A DNA stretch of 64,000 nt from Halorientalis salina. Lineage in GTDB: Archaea > Halobacteriota > Halobacteria > Halobacteriales > Haloarculaceae. Location: the NCBI RefSeq assembly GCF_005049285.1, contig NZ_SOSC01000001.1:620001-684000 (forward strand). Direction: 5' to 3'. The notes under the pieces are model-generated. The model saw only the letters and a program-made list of their open reading frames with translations, was not told the DNA's origin and did no database searches. This document shows positions 8,958 through 18,111 of this stretch, piece after piece. Each line of letters opens with the position of its first letter. Positions within the stretch are counted from its first letter, which is position 1. A program made the translations under genes and the position numbers.

Positions 8958-9935
8958 TCAGGCCGGCGCGAGCGCCTGAATCGTTTCGAGCGCCAGTTCG
9001 TCCGCCGCCTGTGCCGGAACGGTGAGTATCGGCAGGTCGACGAACCCGTCACGAATCGCCGCCAGTTGTTCGGCGGCCTCGTCAGCCGACCCGGACACGC
9101 CGAGCGCGGCGACCATCTCGTCGGTGACCGCGGCCGTCGCCTCGTCCCTGTCGCCGGCCTGCCAGTAGTCTGCGACGGTCTCGGCTTCGTCGGGGAACCG
9201 CTGGGCGACTGCACGGCGGTATCCCTCGCCGCTTCCGACGTAGTAGGCGACGTGACCGCGGATGGCGTCCCTCGCGCGGTCGGGGTCGTCGTCGCTGACG
9301 GCGGCCGGCACGTACGGTGCCACGGTGATTTCCTCGGGATCTCTCCCGGCCCCCTCTGCGGCTTGCGCGATCTCCTCGAAGGCGTCGTCGAGGTCCGGGA
9401 ACGGGACGTTGTGCGGGATCCAGCCGTCGGCGAGTCGTCCGACCACCCGCCGGTTCGCCGGCCCGAGCGCAGCGTGGTAGATCGGGACCTCGACGCCGAG
9501 CGGGTCGAAATCGGCCACCTCGAACAGTTCGCCCTCGTAGGACACGGGCTCGTCGCCCGTCGAGAGGTAGCGCTGTGCGATGGCGATGGCCTCGTGGGCG
9601 CGACGGACCGGCCGGTCGTACGCCATGCCGTGGAGGTCCTCGACGGCTTTCGGCGTGCTGGCACCGGTGCCGAGGATCATCCGCCCGTCGGCGAAGCGGT
9701 CGACGGTGGCCGCGGCCATCGCGATGACGGCCGGGGACCGCGAGAAGACGTTCGTGATGGCGGTCCCGATGGTCACCTCGTCGGTCTCGTGGGCGACGAC
9801 GCCGAGCTGGACGAACGCGTCGCTCCCCCAGAGTTCGGGCATCCAGACCGAGCTGTACCCCAGGTCCTCGGCAGTCGTGGCGATACCGACGGGGTCGATC
9901 ACGTCCGCGGGCGGCAGGAGCAGTCCGGGTTTCAT
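8958..9935 (-). CDS. LLM-class F420-dependent oxidoreductase
   Basis: 325 residues from ATG 9935 (MKPGLLLPPADVID); the upstream ATG at 9962 is less likely. The luciferase-like TIM barrel is seen in the N-terminal pattern, GYSSVWMPELWG, TIGTAITNVFSRSP and ILGTGAS, as in archaeal F420-dependent members. F420 use is inferred from the lineage and motif style. It lies end to end with the class III CoA-transferase gene, same strand, 76 bp apart, so one transcript is possible. The substrate is unknown. Confidence 0.88.
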   Translation of the reverse strand: MKPGLLLPPADVIDPVGIATTAEDLGYSSVWMPELWGSDAFVQLGVVAHETDEVTIGTAITNVFSRSPAVIAMAAATVDRFADGRMILGTGASTPKAVEDLHGMAYDRPVRRAHEAIAIAQRYLSTGDEPVSYEGELFEVADFDPLGVEVPIYHAALGPANRRVVGRLADGWIPHNVPFPDLDDAFEEIAQAAEGAGRDPEEITVAPYVPAAVSDDDPDRARDAIRGHVAYYVGSGEGYRRAVAQRFPDEAETVADYWQAGDRDEATAAVTDEMVAALGVSGSADEAAEQLAAIRDGFVDLPILTVPAQAADELALETIQALAPA

Positions 9936-10011
9936 GGACCGAAGGGCGGCCGCCGGAACCAAAAAGGTCCGCTCGGGCGAACCCTTCAGACGATCCGAAC
10001 CTTTCGTGCGG

Positions 10012-11178
10012 TCACGCGATGACGCCCTCCCGTCGCAACTCCTCTAATTCCGTGGGGTCGTAGCCGACGGCTTCGAGAACGTCGTCGGTGTGTTCGCCGT
10101 GACCGGGAAGCGGACCGCCCGTCCCCGCCGGAGCCTCCGAGGACAGCGCCGGGAACCCGACCCGCGGATTGGTGCCGTCGCGCTCGATCAGATCGCGAGC
10201 GCGAGCGTGCTCGCTATCGACAATTTCCGAGAGTCGCTGGACCGGTGCGACCATCGCCTCGACGTCCCCGAGCAGTTCCTCCCACTCCCCGCGGGTTCGG
10301 TCGGCGAAGACATCGGCGAGTTCCGCCCGGAGCGCCTCCCGTTCGGCCGGATCCTCCGTCATGTGGGCGTCGGCCAGGTCCTCGCGGTCGACGGCCGCAC
10401 AGAAGGCCGACCAGAACTTCGGTTCCAGCGCCGCGAAGGTCACGTACTCGCCGTCGGCCGTCTCGTACACGTCGTACCAGGGCATGCCCCCGGTCAGCGG
10501 CGACTCGCCGGGCCGCGCATCGTCGCCGCCGAACGCGTCGTCCGCGACGGCGTGGGAAAACGAGGCGACCACGTCGGTCATCGCCACGTCGACGTACTCG
10601 CCGCCGGTGTTTCCGAGTTCCCGCGACAGCAACGCGCCGACGATGCTGAAGGCCGCGAACAGCCCGCCGGACATGTCGCCGATCGGATAGCCCGGGATCT
10701 GTGGCTGACTCTCCTCGTCCTCGCGCGTCAGGTCGAGCAAGCCTGCCATGCCCACGTAGTTCAGGTCGTGGCCGACTCGGTCGGCGTACGGTCCCGTCTG
10801 TCCGAACCCCGACAGCGAGCAGTAGACCACGTCCTCGTTTCGCTCCCGGACTGACTCGTAATCGACGCCGAGGCGGTCGACCACGCCGGGCCGGAACTGC
10901 TCGAAGACCACGTCCGCGGTTTCGGCCAATCGCAGGAGGGCCTCGCGGCCCTCGTCGCGTTTCAGATCGAGGGCGACGCTCCGTTTGCCCCGATTGATGG
11001 CGTCGAAGATGGCGCCGACGCCGTCGTCCGTATACGGTGGCATCAGTCGGGCGTAGTCGCCGGCGTCGGTGTCCTCTATCTTGATTACGTCCGCGCCGGC
11101 GTCGGCGAGCAACTGCGTCGCGTAGGGGCCGGGGAGCAGTCGCGAGAGGTCGAGAACGCGTATCCCGTCGAGTCGCAT
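10012..11178 (-). CDS. CaiB/BaiF family (class III) CoA-transferase
   Basis: 388 residues, usual for the family. N-terminal GIRVLDLSRLLPGPYATQ and GADVIKIE are hallmark sequences, and the catalytic Asp is about Asp138 in GHDLNYVGMAG. These enzymes move CoA between carboxylic acids, for example in carnitine, oxalate, mesaconate or alpha-methylacyl-CoA metabolism; some are racemases. With the acyl-CoA dehydrogenase at 14818 and ligase at 21124 it fits organic-acid catabolism, but no common operon exists. The substrate is open. Confidence 0.92.
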   Translation of the reverse strand: MRLDGIRVLDLSRLLPGPYATQLLADAGADVIKIEDTDAGDYARLMPPYTDDGVGAIFDAINRGKRSVALDLKRDEGREALLRLAETADVVFEQFRPGVVDRLGVDYESVRERNEDVVYCSLSGFGQTGPYADRVGHDLNYVGMAGLLDLTREDEESQPQIPGYPIGDMSGGLFAAFSIVGALLSRELGNTGGEYVDVAMTDVVASFSHAVADDAFGGDDARPGESPLTGGMPWYDVYETADGEYVTFAALEPKFWSAFCAAVDREDLADAHMTEDPAEREALRAELADVFADRTRGEWEELLGDVEAMVAPVQRLSEIVDSEHARARDLIERDGTNPRVGFPALSSEAPAGTGGPLPGHGEHTDDVLEAVGYDPTELEELRREGVIA

Positions 11179-11608
11179 ACTGGCCGTCTCTCACGGGACC
11201 ACAATAAGTGTCCGGCGGCGTCCACGCCGTCGGAACCGTGTCAATCTCGACCGCTGACCAGTCACGAACGGTTCCTGACGAGTTGTCGTGAGGTTTGTCC
11301 CACCGTACGGGTGTCGCGCCGAGTTCGCGGCCGTCACCGCGTCTTGAGGCCAGCGAGTGCCCGAAACCAACTCAGAGACGACCGGGTAAGTTCGGCCTAG
11401 CCGGGACGGTTCACCGAATCGACACACTGTTCGTGGGCGGGCGCGGGTGGTTCGGCAACGAACGGTCGCTCGGGTTTATTCCCCGATTTGTGGAAGCCCA
11501 ACCGCCACCGCGGCACGGTCGCCGCGAGTGGCGGGGAACCAGTATGTACATACACGTCACGACAACACAGACGGAGACAGAGGGATCTTCAGGTCACCGG
11601 GGGACGCC
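11179..11608. other. 430-bp divergent intergenic region with promoter and palindrome
   Basis: It separates the CoA-transferase from the large secreted repeat protein. I see a TATA-like TTTATT near 11474-11480 and the perfect palindrome at 11542-11553, but no gene. If that TATA is used, the repeat-protein mRNA would have an untranslated leader of about 100 nt, unusual among the leaderless genes here. Confidence 0.45.
11542..11553. promoter_or_regulatory. Perfect 12-bp palindrome upstream of the repeat protein
   Basis: GTATGTACATAC reads identically on both strands and lies between the putative TATA element and ATG 11609. Candidate operator; equally it could be chance. Confidence 0.3.
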
Positions 11609-14600
11609 ATGAGATCGCGGCTCGTGTTCGCCCTCGCGACCGTCGTCGTCCTGAGTGCCGTTTCGGCACCGGCCGCCTCGGTACAGGACGGATCCGACGG
11701 GACAGTCTCGGCCCAGGACCAGTCGGCAATTACGGAGTACAGCGAGACTGCAGCGGAGTTAGCGGCGTTGGCGCGCGCCTCCCCCGATCAGGAACCCGAG
11801 CTTTCGGCCCAACAACAGGAGGCGGCGATTCGGGGCGCTCGTGAGGGTGCGCTACTCGCACAGGAGCAGGGCGTCGACATCACGCAGGAACAACGACAGG
11901 CAGCGATCGACGGCGCGATCGAGGCCGCAGCCCAGAACCAGGAGGCATCGGTCGAACAGATCCAGGCGGCGACCAAAGGCGCGGCACACGGGGCGCTGAT
12001 ACAGAACCAGACGGCCAACGTCACCCAGCAACAGGCCGGCGTCTACGGTGGGGCGGCCGGTGCGCTCACACAGTCACAGGACGCGACCGTCACGCAACTC
12101 CAGAGCGCGGGCTACGGTGCGGCACACGGGTCCGTCGCCCAGTCCCAGCGCGCGAACGTCACGCAGATCCAGTACGCGGCGATCGGCGGCGCCGCCGGCG
12201 CTGCCAGTGAGATCGCCCAGTCCCAGCGTGCGACCGTCTCGCAGGTACAGGAGGCGGCCCAGGGCGGGACGTACGGGTCGCTGACACAGGTCCAGTCGGC
12301 GAGCGTCGAGCAGATCCAGGCCGCCGCCTACGGCGCGGCGGGTGGCGGTGTCTCCGACCACGACGCGACCGATCCGAAGAAAGTTCAGGAGGCAGCAGTG
12401 GGTGCCGCTTCGGGGTCGCTCATGCAACAACAGGACGCGACGGTCGAGCAGGTTCAGGCGGCCGCACGCGGGTCCTGTGAGGGATCGCTCCAGCAGAGCC
12501 AGGCGGTCTCGATCGTACAACTCCAGCAGATCTCCGTCGGCTCGGCCCACGGTGCGATCTCCCAGTACCAGGACGCGTCGGTCGAGCAGATCCAGGCCGC
12601 CGCGACCGGCGCGGCCAGGGGCGGCGTGACACAGGTCCAGACTGTCGAGATCACCCAGATCCAGACCATCGTCTTCGAGGCGGCCGCCGAGTCGGCGGAC
12701 GAGGCCGCACAGTCGGGGACGACCGACCCGACCGTGATCATCCAGCAGACCGAGACGAACGTGGAACAACGAGTCACCGTCGAAATCGGCGACGACGATG
12801 ACCAAGACGACGAGGAACCGTCGGAGCCAGAGAGCCTGAACGTCTCGGTCGAGAACCAGACGGTGACGTTCGAGAACCCCAACGACGAGGTAGTCGTCGC
12901 CACGGTCGACGGGGACCGCTTCGGCGAGCGTAACTTCACCGTCGACGCCGACGGGACGCTCAGCGAGGAGTTCGCCCACGGGTTCTACACCGTCACCGCC
13001 CAGACCGAGGACGGCCAGCGGGTTTCGGTCAACGGGGAGTCCGAATACGATCTGACCGTCGAGCCGTCGGTCGAGAGCGTGAACGTCTCCACCAGCGACG
13101 GCGTCGTCACCCTCGAGAACCCGAACTCGCTGTCGGTGGTGGTGACCGCGCAGAACGAAACCGGTGAGAACAGGACCGTCATAGTCGGGTCGAACGACTC
13201 CCGGACGACCACGTTTGCGCCGGGTGAGTACACCGTCACGGCCGCGACCGAGGAGCGACGCTTCGCAGTCCCCGTGAACGGACAGGACGAAGCGACGATC
13301 ACGGTCGAGCCACTGCCCTCGGCCAACGCGACGGTCGAGGATGAGGCCCTCACCGTCGAGAACCCCACGGCGGTTCGGCTGACGCTCCTGTTGACACGCG
13401 AGGACGGCGAGACCGACCAGTTCCTGGTGCTGGCCGGCGAAAACGAGACGCGCGATCTCGATCCCGGGAACTACACCCTGACAGCCGAGACCAGGGACGA
13501 CGTGACCGTTCGGATCAACGACGAGGACGAGTTTACCTTCAGTGTCGAGGAACCCGAACCGGAGGTAGAGAGTCTTTCGACCGACACAGACGGCACCGAA
13601 CTGTCCATCGAGAACCCTAACGACGTGCGGGTCATCGTCACCGCGACGAACGAAACGGGTGAGAACCGAACCATCGAGGTCCCGGCCGAGGGGAACACCA
13701 CTGAAGAATTCGAGCCTGGGGAGTACTCGCTCACTGCCGAGACCGAGGACGGCCGGCCCGTGCCGGTCGACGGGGCGAACGAGACGACCGTCACCATCGA
13801 GGAACCCGAGGTAGAGATCGAGAGCCTCAGCGCCAGTTCCGACGGAGACGAGTTGACCGTCGAGAATCCCAACGACGAATCGGTCGTCGTAACCATCACG
13901 AACGAAGCGGGCGAAAACGAGACCCTCACGGTCTCGGGAGCCGAGACGACCACGTTGGAACTCCAGCCAGGTGAATACACCGCGTCCGCCGAGACTGAGG
14001 ACGGCCAGACAGTGCAGATAAACGACGAAGACGAAGTGAGCTTCACCATTGACGCGCCCGAGACGGCCTTCGAGAGTCTCTCGGCCAGTGTCGAAGACGA
14101 CGAACTGACAGTCGAGAACCCCAACGACGAGACGGTCGTCGTGACCGCGGCGAACGACACCGAGGGCGATCAGACGATCGAGATTCCGGGTGACGACACC
14201 GTCACGGACGAACTCCCGGCCGCGGTGTACACCGTGACCGCCGAAACCGAAGACGGTGACCAGGTCGACATCAACGACCAGGAATCGATCGACATCGAAA
14301 TCGAAGAACCAGCAGAGGAGACTGAACCCGTGACTGACACACCCACAGAGACACCGGAACCTGAGGATACGCCCACAGAGACACCAGAACCGGAAGATAC
14401 GCCCACCGAAACGCCGGAGCCTGAGGATACGCCCACAGAGACACCGGAACCAGAGGACACACCCACCGAAACGCCAGAACCCGAGGACACGCCCACAGAA
14501 ACGCCAGAACCCGAGGACACGCCCACAGAAACGCCAGAACCCGAGGATACGCCCACAGAGACACCGGAGCCAGAGGACACACCCACCGAAACGCCGGAAC

Positions 14601-14650
14601 CGGAACCGGAAGACACGCCAACAGAGACTCCTGAGCCCGAAGAAGAGTAA
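11609..14650 (+). CDS. Large secreted repeat protein: Q/A/G 23-residue repeats, six beta-type repeats, TPTETPEPED stalk
   Basis: 1013 residues from ATG 11609. Four parts are visible. Residues 1-24 look like a Sec signal peptide. Residues about 62-365 are some eleven units of about 23 residues with the pattern GAAxGSLxQxQxAxVxQxQxAA. Residues about 408-905 are six units of about 82 residues, each with ENPNDE..VVVT, GENRTI, PGEYTVTAETEDG and a closing acidic strand. Residues about 908-1013 are ten TPTETPEPED units and a PEPEEE end. NxT/S sequons are many, suggesting N-glycosylation. No C-terminal membrane helix or PGF-CTERM is seen, so anchoring is unexplained. The Q-rich repeats recall curlin or beta-solenoid units (inference); the PT/E stalk resembles cell-surface spacers. 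Probable matrix, adhesin or surface-fibre protein. Confidence 0.8.
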   Translation: MRSRLVFALATVVVLSAVSAPAASVQDGSDGTVSAQDQSAITEYSETAAELAALARASPDQEPELSAQQQEAAIRGAREGALLAQEQGVDITQEQRQAAIDGAIEAAAQNQEASVEQIQAATKGAAHGALIQNQTANVTQQQAGVYGGAAGALTQSQDATVTQLQSAGYGAAHGSVAQSQRANVTQIQYAAIGGAAGAASEIAQSQRATVSQVQEAAQGGTYGSLTQVQSASVEQIQAAAYGAAGGGVSDHDATDPKKVQEAAVGAASGSLMQQQDATVEQVQAAARGSCEGSLQQSQAVSIVQLQQISVGSAHGAISQYQDASVEQIQAAATGAARGGVTQVQTVEITQIQTIVFEAAAESADEAAQSGTTDPTVIIQQTETNVEQRVTVEIGDDDDQDDEEPSEPESLNVSVENQTVTFENPNDEVVVATVDGDRFGERNFTVDADGTLSEEFAHGFYTVTAQTEDGQRVSVNGESEYDLTVEPSVESVNVSTSDGVVTLENPNSLSVVVTAQNETGENRTVIVGSNDSRTTTFAPGEYTVTAATEERRFAVPVNGQDEATITVEPLPSANATVEDEALTVENPTAVRLTLLLTREDGETDQFLVLAGENETRDLDPGNYTLTAETRDDVTVRINDEDEFTFSVEEPEPEVESLSTDTDGTELSIENPNDVRVIVTATNETGENRTIEVPAEGNTTEEFEPGEYSLTAETEDGRPVPVDGANETTVTIEEPEVEIESLSASSDGDELTVENPNDESVVVTITNEAGENETLTVSGAETTTLELQPGEYTASAETEDGQTVQINDEDEVSFTIDAPETAFESLSASVEDDELTVENPNDETVVVTAANDTEGDQTIEIPGDDTVTDELPAAVYTVTAETEDGDQVDINDQESIDIEIEEPAEETEPVTDTPTETPEPEDTPTETPEPEDTPTETPEPEDTPTETPEPEDTPTETPEPEDTPTETPEPEDTPTETPEPEDTPTETPEPEDTPTETPEPEPEDTPTETPEPEEE
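12182..12700 (+). repeat. Core of the 23-residue Q/A/G repeat array
   Basis: Within the secreted protein, codons here encode successive 23-residue units, about 69 bp each, with one 26-residue unit and one degenerate unit (SDHDATDPKKVQ). Degenerate units extend upstream to about 11790. DNA identity between units is low, so the repeat is held at protein level. Confidence 0.7.
14338..14640 (+). repeat. 30-bp tandem repeat coding for the TPTETPEPED stalk
   Basis: Ten units of 30 bp (the ninth is 36 bp) encode the C-terminal TPTETPEPED series. Units differ mainly at third codon positions, so the array is old enough to have drifted or is selected at protein level. Confidence 0.9.
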
Positions 14651-14817
14651 CCTGAAGACGCAGGCGGAACGGCCGAGACGCCGGACGCGCACGGAATCTG
14701 TCGTCGCAGGGTGACGAGTCGGCGTCCGGGACGCCATGCTGATTCTTTTCCGAACCTGGCGGTCGACGATCCCGGAGAGGCGCGGGATTAATGCACCAGT
14801 GGACAATTTATCGTGTC

Positions 14818-16044
14818 ATGGCAACACAAGACTCGGCCCGGACCGGGGGCGTCAGTTTCGAGACCGACGAGGAGACGCGGCTCATCCTCGACAGTCTGGA
14901 CGAGTTCGTCGAACAGGAGGTCGAACCGCTGGAGTCCGAGCTCGGAGAGACGTGGTCGAACCCGCGACTTCGCCACGAGGACGACGGCAGGCTGGTCGAC
15001 GAGGTGGTCGACGCCATCGAGACCATCCGGAAGAAGAGCGCCGAGGCGGGCTTCTACGCCATGAACCTCCCCGAGGACGTGGGCGGGGAGGGCGTCTCGA
15101 ACGTCACCTGGTACCGGGCGAAGAAACACGTCGCATCCCACGGAACGGGGCTGTCCGAGTTCGTCCTCGCCGGCCCCGAAGGCCCCAAACCCCTCCTGAT
15201 GCAGGCCGAGGGCGAGCAGGTCGAGGCGTACCTGGAACCGGCCATCCGCGGGGAGAAATCGACCGCGTTCGCCCAGACCGAACCGGGCGTCGGCTCTGAC
15301 TCGCCGAGCATGGAGACCAGCGCGGCAAAGGACGGCGACGAGTGGGTCATCAACGGCCAAAAGCAGTGGATCACGAACGCACCCTACGCCGACTTCGTGC
15401 AGGTGTTCGCGCGCACGACGCCCCAGGACGAGGCCGGTCGCTACGGTGGCATCACCTGTTTCATCGTCGAAGACGACGAGTTCGAACTCGGGTCGATGAA
15501 CAACGCCGTCGGGATGGAGGGGTTACAGGCGGAGTTGCTGTTCGACGACGTACGCGTCCCCGAGGACCGCGTCCTGGGTCAGCCCGACGCGGCCTTCTAC
15601 AACGCGATGGACTTCCTGTCGCTCGGTCGGCTGGAACTCGGCGCGGAAGCCATCGGATACGCCGAGCACCTCATCGAGAAAGGCGTCGAGTACGCCAACG
15701 ACCGCGAGGCCTTCGGCCGACCCATCGGGAAGTTCCAGGGCATCTCGCACAAACTCGCGAAGGGGCGTGCCAGGACCTACGCCGCCGACGCCGCCGGCCT
15801 CCGACTGGCCTGGCAGATGGACCAGGGCGAACAGGCCATCGAGGAAGCCTCGATCCTGAAGTGGTTCGCGACGAACGCGTTCTGGGAGGTCGCCGACGAC
15901 GTGGTGCAGGTCCACGGCGGCAACGGCCTCGCCGAGGACAACCCGTTCATGGAGCACCTCCACGTCGCGCGCATCCTGCGCATCGTCGAGGGGACCGACG
16001 AGATCCAGCTCAACACCATCGCCAAGCAACTGGGAATCTCGTAG
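14818..16044 (+). CDS. Acyl-CoA dehydrogenase
   Basis: 408 residues from ATG 14818. FAD/acyl-CoA binding patterns are clear: FAQTEPGVGSDSPSMETSA, WITNAPYADF, and the C-terminal VEGTDEIQLNTIAKQLG, whose Glu in EGTDE occupies the place of the catalytic base of medium-chain acyl-CoA dehydrogenase. It should oxidise an acyl-CoA to the 2-enoyl-CoA, passing electrons to ETF. Monocistronic; related CoA genes (CoA-transferase at 10012, acyl-CoA synthetase at 21124) are near but not in the same operon. Chain length is not predictable. Confidence 0.93.
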   Translation: MATQDSARTGGVSFETDEETRLILDSLDEFVEQEVEPLESELGETWSNPRLRHEDDGRLVDEVVDAIETIRKKSAEAGFYAMNLPEDVGGEGVSNVTWYRAKKHVASHGTGLSEFVLAGPEGPKPLLMQAEGEQVEAYLEPAIRGEKSTAFAQTEPGVGSDSPSMETSAAKDGDEWVINGQKQWITNAPYADFVQVFARTTPQDEAGRYGGITCFIVEDDEFELGSMNNAVGMEGLQAELLFDDVRVPEDRVLGQPDAAFYNAMDFLSLGRLELGAEAIGYAEHLIEKGVEYANDREAFGRPIGKFQGISHKLAKGRARTYAADAAGLRLAWQMDQGEQAIEEASILKWFATNAFWEVADDVVQVHGGNGLAEDNPFMEHLHVARILRIVEGTDEIQLNTIAKQLGIS

Positions 16045-16050
16045 CGGCAC

Positions 16051-16299
16051 TCAATGCCGGAACATCAGGATGCGATCGGCCTCGTGACGGATGCAAAACG
16101 GCGTCACCGAGGACGGATCGAACGTGTTGTGTCGCTTCTCGGAGGTGAACAGTTGCTCGAAGGGCTTGCCACAGGCAGGGCAGGCGTAGCCTTTCTTGTT
16201 GGTCCAGAGGCTCGTCTCCCTGGTCTCCTTCAGGAGTTTCAGCCCGTGGCGGTAGTCGTGGATGTCGATGGGGCCGTCGCCGTCACCCAGCGTTTCCAT
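16051..16299 (-). CDS. Small zinc-binding-type haloarchaeal protein (resembles 'flagella cluster' family)
   Basis: 82 residues. One CPACGKPF knuckle is followed by a lone TPFCIRHEADR, so metal binding through three Cys and a His is possible. The start IDIHDYRHGLKLLKETR and end RILMFRH match my memory of a small haloarchaeal family often labelled flagella cluster protein; that name gives no function. It is convergent with the acyl-CoA dehydrogenase, 6 bp apart. The assignment is recollection, the motif is seen. Confidence 0.7.
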   Translation of the reverse strand: METLGDGDGPIDIHDYRHGLKLLKETRETSLWTNKKGYACPACGKPFEQLFTSEKRHNTFDPSSVTPFCIRHEADRILMFRH

Positions 16300-16417
16300 G
16301 GCGAGGAGATGAGAGGGGTCGGTAAAAGACCCTCCGGACGGTTCGGCGGTCGACCGGACGGGGCGAACCGTTGCCGGGTTCCCCGCGGTTAAGAAACCGG
16401 ACGCCGAATTCGGGGGT

Positions 16418-16864
16418 ATGACACTGCTGGTTCCGTTCGACGGGTCGGGGCTCTCGAAGACGGCCCTCGAACGAGCGACCGAGTTCGCAGACTATCGCGA
16501 CGAGGAGGTCGTCGCACTCAGCGTGGTCCCAGACGACCCCGAATACCTGCAGAACCGAGGCCTGCTCGACGAGGGCGAATCGCTCGACGTCGACGCCCTC
16601 TGTGAGGAGTTCGAGCGGGAGATTCGGGAGATAGCACCCGAGGCGAGGTTTCGCTGTAAGACGCCCGGTTCGAGCGATTCCATGGTCGCGACGGTCATCG
16701 ACGACGTAACCCGAACGATACGGGAAGTCGCGGACGAAATCGACGCCTCAATCGTGTTCATCGGCAGCGAGAACGCCGGCCGCGTCTCGACGCCGGTGAC
16801 GAGCGTCGGCAGCCCCATCTCCGAGGACCCCCGATACGACGTCCACATCGTCCGCCACGCGTAG
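16418..16864 (+). CDS. Universal stress protein (UspA family)
   Basis: 148 residues, standard single Usp domain. The N-terminus MTLLVPFDGSGLSKTALERA and the C-terminal nucleotide-binding-like pattern GSENAGRVSTPVTSVGS are typical. Such proteins bind ATP or act as stress-responsive partners; the exact role is unknown. Monocistronic, 83 bp before the CetZ gene on the same strand. Confidence 0.92.
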   Translation: MTLLVPFDGSGLSKTALERATEFADYRDEEVVALSVVPDDPEYLQNRGLLDEGESLDVDALCEEFEREIREIAPEARFRCKTPGSSDSMVATVIDDVTRTIREVADEIDASIVFIGSENAGRVSTPVTSVGSPISEDPRYDVHIVRHA

Positions 16865-16947
16865 CGACTCGGGACCTACCGACGGGCACCGATCCCGCGC
16901 CGAGAGCTTGATATATGTGACGCCGTTTTGTAAACGGAGAGACAGCC

Positions 16948-18111
16948 GTGAAGCTCGGACTCATCGGGATCGGCGGGGCCGGCGGACGGGTCGTCGAGTC
17001 CCTCCTGCAGTACGAGGACGGGTCGCGAGGGGAGTTCATCGCGGACGCGGTCGCGATACACACCGCGACGGCCGACCTGAAGCGCCTCGAACGGGTACCG
17101 GTCGACAATCGCGTCCCGATCGGCCAGACGCAGGTAAAGGGGCGGGGAACCGGCGCGGACAGCGAACTCGGGGCCGAGATCGCAACGGCGGATATCGCGG
17201 AGATCAGGGGCACGATCGACGATGTTCCAGTCGGCGACCTCGACGCCTTTCTCGTCGTCGCCGGCCTCGGCGGTGGCACCGGGGGCGGCGGGGCACCGGT
17301 CGTCGCCCGCGAACTCGGCGAGAGCTACGCGGAACCGGTCTACGGCCTGGGCGTCCTGCCAGGCGCGGACGAGGGACGCGTCTACGCGCTCAACGCCGCC
17401 CGATCCGTCCGGACGCTCGTTCGGGAGACGGACGCGCTCGTCCTCGTCGACAACGACGGATGGCAACCCAGGGACGAGAGCGCTGGTGCCGGCTACCGAC
17501 GCGTCAACGCCGACGTGGCACGCCGGCTCGGCGTGCTGTTCAGTGCGGGCGAAACCGACGGTCACGGGACGGTTCCCGAGAGCGTCGTCGACGCGAGCGA
17601 GATCAGCAACACGTTCGGGACGGACGGGGTGGTGACCGTCGGGTACGCGGCCTCGCGTATCGAGAGCCCCGAGAGCGGATTCCTCTCCCGGATTTCGGGA
17701 TCGGAACCCGAGGAGATCGACACGGGGAATCAGATCACGAGCACGGTCCGGATGGCGACGCTGGGACGGCTGTCCCTGGCGTGTGACATCACCAGCGCCG
17801 AGCGCGCACTGGTCGTCGTGGCCGGCCCGCCGGAGCATCTCGACCGCAACGGGATCGAGCGCAGTCGGACCTGGCTGGAGGAGGCCACCGGCACCATGGA
17901 AGTCCGCGGCGGCGATTATCCGGTTCCGGATTCGAGTTACGTGGCCGCCGTGGTCGTCCTCGCCGGCGTCTCGGACGTGCCACGCCTCGCGGAACTGCAG
18001 CGGACTGCGGTGAAAACGCAACGTTCGATGGAAGAAGCGGCGGATGAAAGCGAGCGCAACCCGACCGACTGCACCCCGAGCGGTGACAACGACATCGAGC
18101 CACTGTTTTGA
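16948..18111 (+). CDS. cetZ: Tubulin-like cytoskeletal GTPase CetZ (paralogue)
   Basis: 387 residues with a GTG start at 16948. The tubulin/FtsZ GTP signature appears as LGGGTGGGGAPV, N-terminal GIGGAGGRVVESL binds the nucleotide, and the T7 region is VVDASEISNTF as in CetZ proteins. CetZ is the archaeal FtsZ/tubulin family that in Haloferax controls cell shape and motility. The C-terminus ends in a short hydrophobic tail (DIEPLF) after a disordered linker, as in FtsZ-like proteins that bind partners through the tail. Haloarchaea have several CetZ paralogues, so the specific role is open. Confidence 0.9.
   Translation: MKLGLIGIGGAGGRVVESLLQYEDGSRGEFIADAVAIHTATADLKRLERVPVDNRVPIGQTQVKGRGTGADSELGAEIATADIAEIRGTIDDVPVGDLDAFLVVAGLGGGTGGGGAPVVARELGESYAEPVYGLGVLPGADEGRVYALNAARSVRTLVRETDALVLVDNDGWQPRDESAGAGYRRVNADVARRLGVLFSAGETDGHGTVPESVVDASEISNTFGTDGVVTVGYAASRIESPESGFLSRISGSEPEEIDTGNQITSTVRMATLGRLSLACDITSAERALVVVAGPPEHLDRNGIERSRTWLEEATGTMEVRGGDYPVPDSSYVAAVVVLAGVSDVPRLAELQRTAVKTQRSMEEAADESERNPTDCTPSGDNDIEPLF

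Noticed and set aside
14338-14640. Regular 30-bp repeats like a CRISPR
   Set aside because: They are in frame, encode TPTETPEPED, have no spacers and lie in a gene.
12074-14806. A 910-residue open frame antisense to the repeat protein
   Set aside because: It is the complement of the high-GC coding repeats. Its residues are a reflection of the sense codons, with no motif or start signal.
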